Positions 1 through 7,020 of a stretch of DNA of 10,052 nt are shown here, in pieces (the stretch's first letter is position 1; every line of letters begins with the position of its first letter). The notes under the pieces are model-generated. The model made no database searches. It was not told the origin of the DNA and was given only the letters and a program-made list of their open reading frames with translations. The position numbers and the translations under genes are program-made. Source of the stretch: Acidimicrobiales bacterium (lineage in GTDB: Bacteria > Actinomycetota > Acidimicrobiia > Acidimicrobiales > SHLQ01); assembly GCA_013002375.1 (NCBI GenBank), contig JABDJW010000050.1, forward strand, positions 1-10,052, read 5' to 3'.

Positions 1-497
1 GACGCACCCTCCGCCGCCGGGTCGGCTTGATCGGTCACGGCAGCGGGCTCTTCACCGATCTCACCCCGCGCGAAAACGCGCACTTCTGGGCTCGAGCGGC
101 GGGAGCCGGCGCAGCTGACGGCGATGCTGCGCTCAACCGCCTGGGGGTCGAGTCCCGCCTGCTCGACGTGCCGATCGAACGCCTGTCGGCCGGACAGCAG
201 CGTCGGGTCGCGATCGCGGCGGTTGCCGCGCGCCGCCCTGAACTGTGGCTGCTCGACGAGCCCCATGCCGGCCTCGATCAGCTCGGTCGCGACATCGTCG
301 ACACGCTCATCACCGATGCGGCGGCAGCCGGAGCCACCGTGCTGGTCGCCAGCCATGAACTCGATCGGGTGCGGCCACTGGCACCCCGCGTCGTCACGAT
401 CGCCGGCGGCACCGTCCACCACGACAGTGTCGATACCAACCGGGCTGATCCTGCGGAGGCTGGGTTTGATCCTGCGGAGGCTGGGGATGCTCACTGA
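1..497 (+). CDS. ccmA: CcmA, heme exporter ATP-binding subunit (5' partial)
   Basis: This is the ATPase subunit of the CcmAB(CD) ABC complex, which powers release of heme-loaded CcmE from CcmC during cytochrome c maturation. It acts on the cytoplasmic face of the membrane. The reading frame is open to the left edge (first full codon at 3), so the start and Walker A lie outside the window. Visible in order are a Q-loop-side segment ending LTPREN (about 60-77), the ABC signature LSAGQQRR (183-206), Walker B LWLLDEP with the D-loop AGLD (about 243-280), and the switch histidine in ASHE (about 349-360). No domain follows the ABC core, as expected for the roughly 200-residue CcmA family. The C-terminus carries a duplicated DPAEAG segment and overlaps ccmB by 11 bases. 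The identity rests on these motifs plus the ccmB-ccmI genes downstream; ABC motifs alone would not distinguish it. Confidence 0.93.
   Translation, partial: RTLRRRVGLIGHGSGLFTDLTPRENAHFWARAAGAGAADGDAALNRLGVESRLLDVPIERLSAGQQRRVAIAAVAARRPELWLLDEPHAGLDQLGRDIVDTLITDAAAAGATVLVASHELDRVRPLAPRVVTIAGGTVHHDSVDTNRADPAEAGFDPAEAGDAH
446..487 (+). repeat. 21-bp tandem duplication carrying the ccmB ribosome-binding site
   Basis: Two adjacent 21-bp units (446-466 and 467-487) agree at 19 of 21 positions. Each contains GGAGG (455-459 and 476-480). In the ccmA frame each unit encodes DPAEAG plus one residue. In the ccmB frame the second unit runs into the ATG at 487, while the equivalent place after the first unit is an in-frame TTG at 466. 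The translation start region of ccmB therefore appears to have been duplicated inside the end of ccmA. Confidence 0.85.
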
Positions 498-1158
498 GGT
501 CTGGCTGGTCGCGGCCAAGGATCTGCTGGTCGAACGGCGCAGCCGGGTCGCCCTCACCCAGATCGCGCCTTTCGCGGTTCTGGTCCTGGTGTTGTTCGGC
601 CTGGCGCTCGGCTCGAACAGCAACGCCACCCTGCGCGAGATCAGCCCAGCCCTCTACTGGGTCACCGTGCTCTTCGCCGCCATCCTGGCCATCCAGCGCT
701 CGTTCAGCGTCGACCAGGCCAGCGGGGTTCCCGACGCCCTCCGACTCTCCGGGCTCACCCCGGCGGCCATCTTCTTGGGCAAGGCGCTCGCCATCGTGCT
801 CCAACTGCTCGTGCTGCAGGTCGTCCTGGTGGCCGGCATCGTCGTCCTGTTCAACGCATCGATCGAAGATGTCGTGCTCCTCGTGCTCGCCGCGCTGGCC
901 GCGGTCATTGGCATCGCCGCAGCTGGCACCCTGTATGGCGTGTTGGCTTCCGATCTCGCGGTTCGCGATTCCCTTCTGCCGCTCCTGCTCTTGCCGGTCC
1001 TGGCTCCTGTCCTGATGGCTGCGACCCGAACGTTTGACGACGCGCTCGGCCTGGTCGCAGTCGACGGGTGGGCCTGGCTTGGCGTTCTGGGCCTGTTTGG
1101 AGTGATCTACCTAGTGTTCGGAGCGCTCGCGTACGGCGTTCTCCTGGAGGAGTCATGA
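487..1158 (+). CDS. ccmB: CcmB, heme exporter permease subunit
   Basis: This is the membrane subunit partnering CcmA in the complex that frees holo-CcmE from CcmC. The product is 223 residues, close to the usual 220, with about six hydrophobic helices. Family-like segments are the cytoplasmic N-terminus VAAKDLLVERR, the stretch ALYWVTVLFAAILAIQRSF in the second helix, the short loop DALRLSGLTP, and LLPLLLLPVLAPVLMAATR near the fifth helix. I chose ATG 487 because GGAGG lies six bases upstream and the length then fits the family. The frame is open back to 124, but that stretch is ccmA read out of frame. An alternative TTG at 466, with its own GGAGG, would add seven residues. The stop overlaps the ccmC start as ATGA, which points to translational coupling. 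Confidence 0.93.
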   Translation: MLTEVWLVAAKDLLVERRSRVALTQIAPFAVLVLVLFGLALGSNSNATLREISPALYWVTVLFAAILAIQRSFSVDQASGVPDALRLSGLTPAAIFLGKALAIVLQLLVLQVVLVAGIVVLFNASIEDVVLLVLAALAAVIGIAAAGTLYGVLASDLAVRDSLLPLLLLPVLAPVLMAATRTFDDALGLVAVDGWAWLGVLGLFGVIYLVFGALAYGVLLEES

Positions 1159-2114
1159 TCCCCAACTCCACCGCCTCCCGGTTCACCCGGCTGTTCGGCA
1201 CCGGCCTGCTCGTCATCATTGCGTTCTGGCTGCTCTTCGCGTTCTTCTGGAGCGATCCCGACGACACCCAGGGCGAAGTCGTTCGGTTGTTCTACGTCCA
1301 CGTGCCCAGCGCGCTCGGCACCTACACCGCCTTCATCGTTTGCGGCCTGGCCAGTGCGTTCTACCTCTGGAAGAAGTCCGAGTTCGCTGATCTGTTGGCC
1401 CACGCGGCGGCCGAGGTCGGGGTGGTCTTCTGCGTGTTGATGCTGGCCACCGGCTCGATCTGGGGTCGGCCCACCTGGGGCACCTACTGGGACTGGGGCG
1501 ACGTACGGCTGGTCACGTCGCTGGTGTTGCTGCTGCTCTTCGTCGGCTACCTCGCGCTGCGGGCGGTGCCCGGTGACTCCGGTCAGCGATCCAAACAGGC
1601 ATCGATCGTCGCCCTCGTCGCCCTGCTCGACATCCCGCTGATCAACCGGTCGGTCGAATGGTTCGAGAACAAGACCTTGCACCAGAAGGGCACGGTGTTG
1701 CTGGGCAAGATCGAGGACTTCAACCTGTTCGCCACCTTCCTCGGTGTCGTGGCGATGACCGGCATCATGGTCTGGCTGATGGTCCACCGGTTCCGCATCG
1801 CCTGGCTGCGCCGGCAGTTGCTCACCACCGGGCTCGACCAGGCCCTGCTCGAACGGCGGGCCGAGGCCACCGGCGACGTGGGCGGAGCCACGGCCTACAA
1901 CGGATTCGCGCCGGCGATCGCCGCCGCGTTGGCCTTCCAGCAGACCGACATTCCGGGCAACTGGGGCTACATCTTTGCCGGTTGGGGCCTGAGCCTCACC
2001 GTCTTGGCCCTCTACGGTCTGTTTCTGGTGCGTGAAGGGCGTCGCCTCACCCAAGCGGTGCCGCCGGAACGCCGCCGCTGGACCACCACGCCCACCGACG
2101 AAGGGTCTCGATGA
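1155..2114 (+). CDS. ccmC: CcmC, heme-handling WWD protein with CcmD-like C-terminal extension
   Basis: CcmC presents heme in its periplasmic tryptophan-rich pocket and attaches it to CcmE. The product is 319 residues, longer than the usual 240-260. Six helices span roughly residues 14-32, 53-72, 86-102, 119-137, 147-164 and 189-210. The WWD-type motif is WGTYWDWGDVRL (108-119); by my recollection it carries an extra Gly before the Asp compared with the common proteobacterial WWxWDARL form. Probable heme-ligand histidines are His49 in VHVPSA and His176 in TLHQ. After the sixth helix come a basic linker, residues 225-268, and a seventh hydrophobic helix (about 271-293) ending REGRR, which looks like CcmD. 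Start ATG 1155 has GGAGGAG just upstream (1146-1152) and overlaps the ccmB stop by four bases. The frame is open back to 1068, inside ccmB, and that extension is rejected. Confidence 0.93.
   Translation: MIPNSTASRFTRLFGTGLLVIIAFWLLFAFFWSDPDDTQGEVVRLFYVHVPSALGTYTAFIVCGLASAFYLWKKSEFADLLAHAAAEVGVVFCVLMLATGSIWGRPTWGTYWDWGDVRLVTSLVLLLLFVGYLALRAVPGDSGQRSKQASIVALVALLDIPLINRSVEWFENKTLHQKGTVLLGKIEDFNLFATFLGVVAMTGIMVWLMVHRFRIAWLRRQLLTTGLDQALLERRAEATGDVGGATAYNGFAPAIAAALAFQQTDIPGNWGYIFAGWGLSLTVLALYGLFLVREGRRLTQAVPPERRRWTTTPTDEGSR
1959..2048 (+). other. CcmD-like helix fused to the end of CcmC
   Basis: Residues 269-298 of CcmC read as a Gly/Tyr start (NWGYIFAGWG), a single hydrophobic helix and a basic tail (REGRR, later ERRRW). 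Free-standing CcmD has this pattern: one helix with a Tyr near its outer end and a positively charged cytoplasmic tail. ccmC and ccmE overlap by four bases, so there is no room for a separate ccmD in its usual place. The assignment is by pattern and gene order only. Topology is a difficulty: six helices leave the end of CcmC in the cytoplasm, whereas CcmD is N-out. The hydrophobic stretch at residues 251-261 might help re-cross the membrane but is short. Confidence 0.5.
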
Positions 2115-2695
2115 GTGCTCAGAACGCCGACGATGTCGGCGACGCGTACGAGGCCGATGCCGAGCTCTCCGATCTCACGCCCCGGTCCCGCGAAGCCGCA
2201 CCCCGGCGCGGCGCGATCGCCACGCTGCTCACCGGCGCGGTGGTCCTGGCGCTGGGTGCGGTCGTCGTCATCTTTCTTCGCAACGCCAGCCTGTCGGTCT
2301 ACGAAGCCGATCAAGCCGTCGCGAATCGCACCGAGCTCGGCACCGACCGGTTCCGGCTCATCGGTTCGCCGGTCGAGGGCAGCATCGTGTCCTACGAGGG
2401 CGCCGGCGCCGAGACCGGCGAGGAAGCCATCGCCTTCACCGTCGTGTTCGCCGGGGTCAACGCTGACGTCTTCTTCGTCGGCCCGGAGCCCTCGGAGCTC
2501 TTCGTGCCCGGCGTGCCGGTGTTTCTCGAGGGGAACTGGGAGCAAGGAACCCCGCCGGGCGTCGACGGGTTCGCGAACGGTGCGAACGACGGCTACTACT
2601 TCCTGGGCGATGAGCTCCGGGTGAAGCACGACAACGACTACCGCAACGACAACGAAGAGCGGTTGAACGACGCCGAGGTCGGCGGCCTCCAGTGA
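2111..2695 (+). CDS. ccmE: CcmE, periplasmic heme chaperone
   Basis: CcmE receives heme covalently from CcmC and carries it to CcmF/CcmH. The product has 194 residues: an acidic cytoplasmic N-terminus (1-33), one membrane anchor (about 34-56), then a periplasmic beta-rich domain with RFRLIGSPVEGSIV (80-93) and VVFAGVNADVFFVG (111-124), typical of the OB-fold. The heme-binding site is the HxxxY motif His173-Asp-Asn-Asp-Tyr177 within RVKHDNDY, so this is the classical histidine form rather than the CxxxY variant known in some lineages. It is longer than the 159-residue E. coli protein because of the N-terminus, a Gly/Asn-rich insertion at about 147-162, and an acidic tail. Start ATG 2111 follows AAGGG and overlaps the ccmC stop as ATGA. 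ccmF begins four bases after its stop. Confidence 0.93.
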   Translation: MSAQNADDVGDAYEADAELSDLTPRSREAAPRRGAIATLLTGAVVLALGAVVVIFLRNASLSVYEADQAVANRTELGTDRFRLIGSPVEGSIVSYEGAGAETGEEAIAFTVVFAGVNADVFFVGPEPSELFVPGVPVFLEGNWEQGTPPGVDGFANGANDGYYFLGDELRVKHDNDYRNDNEERLNDAEVGGLQ

Positions 2696-2699
2696 TGCG

Positions 2700-4709
2700 A
2701 TGAGCAACCAAACCCTCGGTGTGTTCGCCGTTGCGACCGGCTTCGCGGCCTCGATGGCCGGTGTCGGGGTCCTGGTGTACGGCCTGGCCGCGAAGCGCCG
2801 CGAGGTCGTCGCCTTGGTCAAGCCCTTGTCGGTGGCGATCCTCGGCGGTGGCATGCTCGGCTTCCTGGTCCTCGAGCGGGCGCTGTTCCAGCGCGACTAC
2901 ACCCTGTTGTACGTCGCCAATCAGGGCAGTCCCGACACGCCGCCGCTCTTCAACTTCGCGGCATTGTGGTCGGCGCTGGAGGGTTCGATCCTGCTGTGGG
3001 CGGTGATCTTGGCCGGCTACCTGGTGATCGTCGTCGTGAAGTTCCGGCATCGCCTGGTCGACCCGCTCGTCACCTGGGCGCTGCTGGTGCTGTTCATCGT
3101 CACCGCGTTCTTCTACTTCTTGATGCTCGATGCCGCGAATCCCTTCGCCGGCTTCGATCCGCCGCCGGGCTACGTCGGCACCGGCCCCAACCCGCTGCTG
3201 CAGAACCATTGGCTGGTCACGATTCACCCGCCGGTCCTGTACCTCGGCTACGTCGGATTCACCGTGCCGTTCTCGTTCGCGATCGCCGCCCTCGTCACCG
3301 GCCGCATCGGCGAAGGCTGGCTGGTCGAGACCCGGCGCTGGACCCTGTTCGCCTGGGGCTTCCTCACCGTCGGGATCCTGCTCGGCTCGTGGTGGAGCTA
3401 CGAGGTGCTCGGGTGGGGTGGCTACTGGGCGTGGGACCCGGTCGAGAACTCGGCTTTGCTCCCGTGGCTGACCGGCACCGCGTTCTTGCACTCGGTCATG
3501 GTGCAGGAGCGCCGCGGCATGCTGCGGGTCTGGAACTTGTCGCTGGTGTGCTCGACGTTCGCGTTGACCATCCTGGCCACCTTTCTCACGCGGTCCGGCG
3601 TGCTCGATTCGGTCCACGCCTTCAGCGACTCCGACATCGGCCCGCTTCTGCTCGGTGCGTTCGGCGTCGTCGCCTTCGCGACCGTCGGGTTGATCGGCTG
3701 GCGGGGCGATCGGTTGCGGTCGGTGGGCCGTATCGATTCGCCGCTGTCGCGCGAGGGAGCCTTCCTGGCCAACAACGTGGTGTTCGGTGCCTTTGCCTTC
3801 GTCGTGCTGCTCGGCACGGTGATGCCGTTGATCGTCGAGGCCGTCAACGGCGACCGAATCAGCATCGGCAATCCCTACTTCGATCGCATGAGCGCACCGA
3901 TCGGCTTCGTACTGCTTTTCCTCATGGCCATGGCCCCGGTGTTGCCGTGGCGCAAGGCCAGCGGAGAGATCCTCTCGAAGCGGCTGATCGTGCCGGCCTG
4001 GATCGGCGTGGGCAGTGCGCTGCTGGCCCTCCTGCTCGGCGCCCGGGGCTTCCAGCCGATCTTGGCCTTCCTGCTCGCCGGGTTCGCGGCCGGGTCGGCG
4101 TTGCGCCAGATCGTGCTGGCGTCGCGTCGGCAGGGGTGGCGAGGTCTGGTCGGCCGGGCCAACGGCGGCATGATCGTCCACCTCGGCGTCATCATGATCG
4201 CGGTCGCGTACGCGGCCAGTTCGGCCTACATCCGTCAAGCCGAATGGACCCTGAACGTCGGCGATCAGGTCGTGATCGGCGGGCACGAACTCGAGTTCAC
4301 CGGGCTGACCGAGATCGATGCCGACGGCCGCACCGGCATCGAGGCCAATGTGCTGGTCGACGGCGAGGGTCCCTACTCGCCGGCGGTCAGCCAGTACCCG
4401 GGCGGCAACCAGACCGTCGGCACCCCGGCGATCCGTAGCGGCTTCACCGAAGACATCGCCCTGTCGATGATCACCTTCGACACCAATGACGAGACCGTCG
4501 TGCTACGGGCCACCACCCAGCCGCTGATTCAGTGGCTGTGGTGGGGTGGTGCGGTGATGGCGGTCGGCACGGTGCTGGCCGCCTTCCCGGGCCGGCGGCG
4601 GCGGCCGACCGATGCCGTTTCGGCGCCGGTCGTCGCCACATCCCGCCCCGATCCAGCCGTCACGCAACCGGTCGGCCCTCAGTCAATCGGCGCCGGGGAG
4701 CGGGCATGA
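2700..4709 (+). CDS. ccmF: CcmF, cytochrome c heme lyase core subunit
   Basis: CcmF takes heme from CcmE and joins it to apocytochrome c, with CcmH and CcmI, at the periplasmic face. The product has 669 residues, similar to the usual 650, and is multi-spanning. The WWD motif is GWGGYWAWDPVEN (238-250). Four histidines fall exactly three residues after the E. coli heme ligands or pocket residues as I recall them (173, 261, 303, 491): His176 in IHPPVLY, His264 in FLHS, His306 in SVHAF and His494 in VHLGV. Other family segments are LERALFQRDY (58-67), FLTRSGVLDSV (295-305) and a periplasmic loop from about 513 to 605 before the last helix. The final 40 residues are a basic, Pro-rich cytoplasmic tail. 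Start ATG 2700 is chosen because it lies just after ccmE; the ATG at 2695 is out of frame. The stop overlaps ccmG as ATGA. Confidence 0.97.
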   Translation: MSNQTLGVFAVATGFAASMAGVGVLVYGLAAKRREVVALVKPLSVAILGGGMLGFLVLERALFQRDYTLLYVANQGSPDTPPLFNFAALWSALEGSILLWAVILAGYLVIVVVKFRHRLVDPLVTWALLVLFIVTAFFYFLMLDAANPFAGFDPPPGYVGTGPNPLLQNHWLVTIHPPVLYLGYVGFTVPFSFAIAALVTGRIGEGWLVETRRWTLFAWGFLTVGILLGSWWSYEVLGWGGYWAWDPVENSALLPWLTGTAFLHSVMVQERRGMLRVWNLSLVCSTFALTILATFLTRSGVLDSVHAFSDSDIGPLLLGAFGVVAFATVGLIGWRGDRLRSVGRIDSPLSREGAFLANNVVFGAFAFVVLLGTVMPLIVEAVNGDRISIGNPYFDRMSAPIGFVLLFLMAMAPVLPWRKASGEILSKRLIVPAWIGVGSALLALLLGARGFQPILAFLLAGFAAGSALRQIVLASRRQGWRGLVGRANGGMIVHLGVIMIAVAYAASSAYIRQAEWTLNVGDQVVIGGHELEFTGLTEIDADGRTGIEANVLVDGEGPYSPAVSQYPGGNQTVGTPAIRSGFTEDIALSMITFDTNDETVVLRATTQPLIQWLWWGGAVMAVGTVLAAFPGRRRRPTDAVSAPVVATSRPDPAVTQPVGPQSIGAGERA

Positions 4710-5317
4710 CCGATCCGGGCGAGGTCTCGCCGCCGAACGGCCCCGATGACGGCGCGCTACCGCTCGACCTTCCGTCGGCTCGGCATCACACCGCGCTGTA
4801 CGTCTCGCTGGCCTTCGGCGGCCTCCTGATCGGTCTGTTGGTGCTGCTGGCCAGCCGGATCGATGACGAACCCGGCACCGTGCGGTCACCGCTGATCGGC
4901 GAGCAAGCTCCGTCGATCGTCGCGACCGACATGGCCGGGGGCGAGTTCGACATCGACGATCATCGAGGCCGCTGGGTCGTGGTGAACTTCTTCGCCACCT
5001 GGTGTGTCGAATGTGTCCGTGAGCATCCTGAACTGGTTGCCTTCGATGAACGCCACCGCGGTCGTGGTGATGCCCAGGTGGTCAGCATCGCCTTCGACGA
5101 CAGCGGCGGCGCGGTGGCGGACTTCTTCACCAAGGCCGGTGGTGACTGGCCGGTGCTGGTGGCCGATACGGGAACGATCGCGCTCGACTGGTCGGTGGCC
5201 CAGGTGCCCGAGACCTACCTGGTCAGCCCAGCCGGTCAGGTCGTGGGCAAGTTCATCGGCGGCGTGACCGCCGACGGTCTCGATCGAGCCATCAACAACG
5301 CGGGCGGCGGATCTTGA
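4706..5317 (+). CDS. ccmG: CcmG, membrane-anchored thioredoxin-like oxidoreductase
   Basis: CcmG belongs to the DsbE/ResA type of thioredoxin-fold proteins that keep apocytochrome CXXCH thiols, or CcmH, reduced in the periplasm. The product has 203 residues: a Pro/Asp-rich cytoplasmic N-terminus, a single anchor (about 29-50), then the redoxin domain. It shows IGEQAPSIVATDMAGG (64-79), VVVNFFATWC (91-100), the active site WCVEC with Cys100 and Cys103, and the cis-proline segment QVPET (Pro168). The Val-Glu pair between the cysteines differs from the Pro-Thr of E. coli CcmG, which could shift its redox potential. ATG 4706 overlaps the ccmF stop by four bases. The frame is open back to 4532, but that part is a shadow of ccmF. 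ccmH starts one base after its stop. Confidence 0.92.
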   Translation: MTDPGEVSPPNGPDDGALPLDLPSARHHTALYVSLAFGGLLIGLLVLLASRIDDEPGTVRSPLIGEQAPSIVATDMAGGEFDIDDHRGRWVVVNFFATWCVECVREHPELVAFDERHRGRGDAQVVSIAFDDSGGAVADFFTKAGGDWPVLVADTGTIALDWSVAQVPETYLVSPAGQVVGKFIGGVTADGLDRAINNAGGGS

Positions 5318-5318
5318 C

Positions 5319-5798
5319 GTGGGTCCAGTGAGCCCTCGGGCCCTGGCCTGGATCGCTGCGGTGGCCGTTGCGATCGGCGCAGTGGTGTTCGGCGCCGTCG
5401 ACGAGGGTCCGCCCCGCACCAACGCCGACCGCGCGTACAGCCTGGCCAACCGCTACGCCTGCCCGGTCTGCAACGGGCAGTCCGTGGCCGAGAGCGACGT
5501 CCCGATCGCCCGCACCATCCGGGCCGAGATTCGCAAGCGGGTCGATCAGGGCCAATCCGACGAGGAGATCACGGCCTATCTGGTCGAGGGATTTCCCAGC
5601 ATCGATCTGAACCCTTCGGCATCGGGCCTCACCGGGCTGGTCTGGATCCTGCCGGTGGTGGTGTTCGTCGGTGCGGTTGCCGGGCTGGCCGTGGTCTTCC
5701 GGCGCTGGCAGCAGACCCCGGCCGAACACGCCAGCCGGGCCGATGTCGACTTGGTCGAGGCCCAACGGTCGGCTCGACACGAGGAGCGGGGCGGGTGA
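5319..5798 (+). CDS. ccmH: CcmH (CcmL-type), thiol protein of the heme lyase complex
   Basis: This is a periplasm-facing CxxC protein that resolves disulfides between CcmG and apocytochrome before heme attachment. The product has 159 residues: an N-terminal hydrophobic segment (about 9-27), the conserved core RYACPVCNGQSVAESD with Cys48 and Cys51, the three-helix-bundle segment IRAEIRKRVDQGQSDEEI (67-84), and a second membrane helix (about 105-127) beginning LVWILPVVV, as in the family. The usual RYGE-type segment is replaced by EGFPSIDLNP. It is single-domain, with the CcmI part encoded separately, unlike the fused E. coli CcmH. GTG 5319 lies one base after the ccmG stop; GTG 5328 is an equally possible start that would remove three residues. 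No strong ribosome site is visible, so coupling to ccmG is likely. Confidence 0.92.
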   Translation: MGPVSPRALAWIAAVAVAIGAVVFGAVDEGPPRTNADRAYSLANRYACPVCNGQSVAESDVPIARTIRAEIRKRVDQGQSDEEITAYLVEGFPSIDLNPSASGLTGLVWILPVVVFVGAVAGLAVVFRRWQQTPAEHASRADVDLVEAQRSARHEERGG

Positions 5799-6868
5799 AC
5801 GCGCCGCAGACGGCGGCCCGCAAGCTCGACCTCGACGACCTGGCGGCGCTCGAGGAGCAACGCACCCATCTCCTGCAGTCGCTGGACGATCTCGATGCCG
5901 AGTTGGCGGCCGGAGACATCGACATCGACGACTACCAGGCCCTTCGTGACGACTACACCGCGCGCGCCGCCATGGTTATCCGGGCCATCGAATCCAAGGA
6001 AGCCAGGCTGAGCGCAGCCGAGGGCTCCAGCTCGTGGGGGCGCACGGCGCTGTGGGTCGTCGGTCTCGGCGTGCTCGCGGTGGTCGCCGGCATCTTCGTG
6101 GCTCAGGCGTCGGGTACCCGCGGGGTCGGCGAAGTGGGCAGTGGTGAGATTCGCCTGTCGGTGCGTGAGCAGTTGTTCCAGGCGTCGGCCGCCAACGCCC
6201 AGGGTGACTTCGCCCGAGCGTCGGAGCTCTACACGTCGGTGCTCGAGGAACAGCCGTCCAATACGGAGGCCTTGACCTTCCGCGGCTGGATCAGTTGGCA
6301 ACAAGGCGATGTGGCCGCCGCCGAGGCCGACCTCGCAGCCGCAGTCGAGGTCGCGCCCGACGACCCGGCTCCTCGGGTGTTCCGCTCCGTGATCGAGCTG
6401 CGGGAGGGTCGACCGGCGTCGGCGGCCGACGAGCTTCGGGTGTGGGCCGCGAACGACCCGACGGCCGAGCAGCGCCAGCTCGTGAACGGCTTCCGGCTTC
6501 GCGAACAGATCGCCGATGCCTTGATCCAGATCGCCCTCGACGAGGGCAGTTCGCCGGTGCCTGCCTTCGATTTCCTGGCCGACATGCAAGATGCCCTGCC
6601 GGGCGACCCCGAGGCCCAGGCCTACCGGGCCTGGCTTCAGGCTCAGCTTCCCGAGTTGTTGCCCGATTCCCGGGTGCTGCTCGATCAGATCTTGGCCGCG
6701 CTGCCGAACCATCCGTCGTCGCTGGTGTACCGGGCCCATGTGTTGTGGCAGCTCGACGACCTCGAAGGGGCCCGGGCCGATCTGGCGGCCTATGAGGCCG
6801 CCGGCGTTCCCGATCCCTACCTCGAGGACATCCTCGACCAAACCGGTCTCCGCACCGCCCTGAACTAA
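5795..6868 (+). CDS. ccmI: CcmI-like TPR protein, probable apocytochrome c chaperone
   Basis: The position directly after ccmH and the architecture point to CcmI, which binds the C-terminal part of apocytochrome c and delivers it to CcmF/CcmH. The product has 357 residues. Residues 13-75 form a charged coiled coil (LEEQRTHLLQSLDDLDAELA, then GDIDIDDYQALRDDY), matching the loop that in proteobacterial CcmI lies between two helices. A single membrane helix follows (about 82-104), then TPR-like helical pairs at about 124-155, 158-188, 192-217 and, more loosely, 270-345. The first transmembrane helix of classical CcmI is absent, so the N-terminus is probably cytoplasmic and the TPR part periplasmic. 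GTG 5795 overlaps the ccmH stop as GTGA, with GAGGAG at 5781-5786. It is the last gene of the operon. Another TPR protein of cytochrome assembly is possible. Confidence 0.8.
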   Translation: MNAPQTAARKLDLDDLAALEEQRTHLLQSLDDLDAELAAGDIDIDDYQALRDDYTARAAMVIRAIESKEARLSAAEGSSSWGRTALWVVGLGVLAVVAGIFVAQASGTRGVGEVGSGEIRLSVREQLFQASAANAQGDFARASELYTSVLEEQPSNTEALTFRGWISWQQGDVAAAEADLAAAVEVAPDDPAPRVFRSVIELREGRPASAADELRVWAANDPTAEQRQLVNGFRLREQIADALIQIALDEGSSPVPAFDFLADMQDALPGDPEAQAYRAWLQAQLPELLPDSRVLLDQILAALPNHPSSLVYRAHVLWQLDDLEGARADLAAYEAAGVPDPYLEDILDQTGLRTALN

Positions 6869-6919
6869 CCCGGTCGCCCAAAAGGGGTCAGGTCTACGTT
6901 GGACCTTGCGCAGATCACT

Positions 6920-6937
6920 CTGCTGAAATTTCAACAG
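6920..6937. repeat. 18-bp near-perfect palindrome centred on AAATTT
   Basis: The site reads CTGCTGAAATTTCAACAG, symmetric except for one base pair. It is AT-rich in a GC-rich setting and sits inside the 203-bp block. It could be a protein-binding site or part of a folded element. No function can be assigned. Confidence 0.45.
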
Positions 6938-6966
6938 TTCTTCTGATCCGCCGGGGTTGTGGCACC

Positions 6967-6983
6967 GGGCTCGCTTAGAGCCC
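6967..6983 (+). terminator. Hairpin, possible terminator of the ccm operon
   Basis: GGGCTC (6967-6972) pairs perfectly with GAGCCC (6978-6983) around a five-base loop GCTTA, followed by only three T residues. It lies about 100 bases after the ccmI stop, inside the 203-bp block. The GC-rich stem suits a terminator, but the T-tract is weak, so it may instead be part of the repeat element. Confidence 0.3.
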
Positions 6984-7020
6984 TTTGACCGCAGAAACCC
7001 CGCACAGGAGCAGAATCGCC

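Noticed and set aside
124..486. N-terminal extension of ccmB inside ccmA
   Set aside because: It would overlap most of the visible ccmA, including the signature and Walker B motifs, and would make CcmB far longer than its family. ATG 487 has a good ribosome site.
2457..4286. A 609-residue open frame on the - strand opposite ccmE/ccmF
   Set aside because: It is Arg/Gln/His-rich with no family features, and it lies opposite a clear CcmF with all catalytic residues. Long antisense frames are expected at this GC content.
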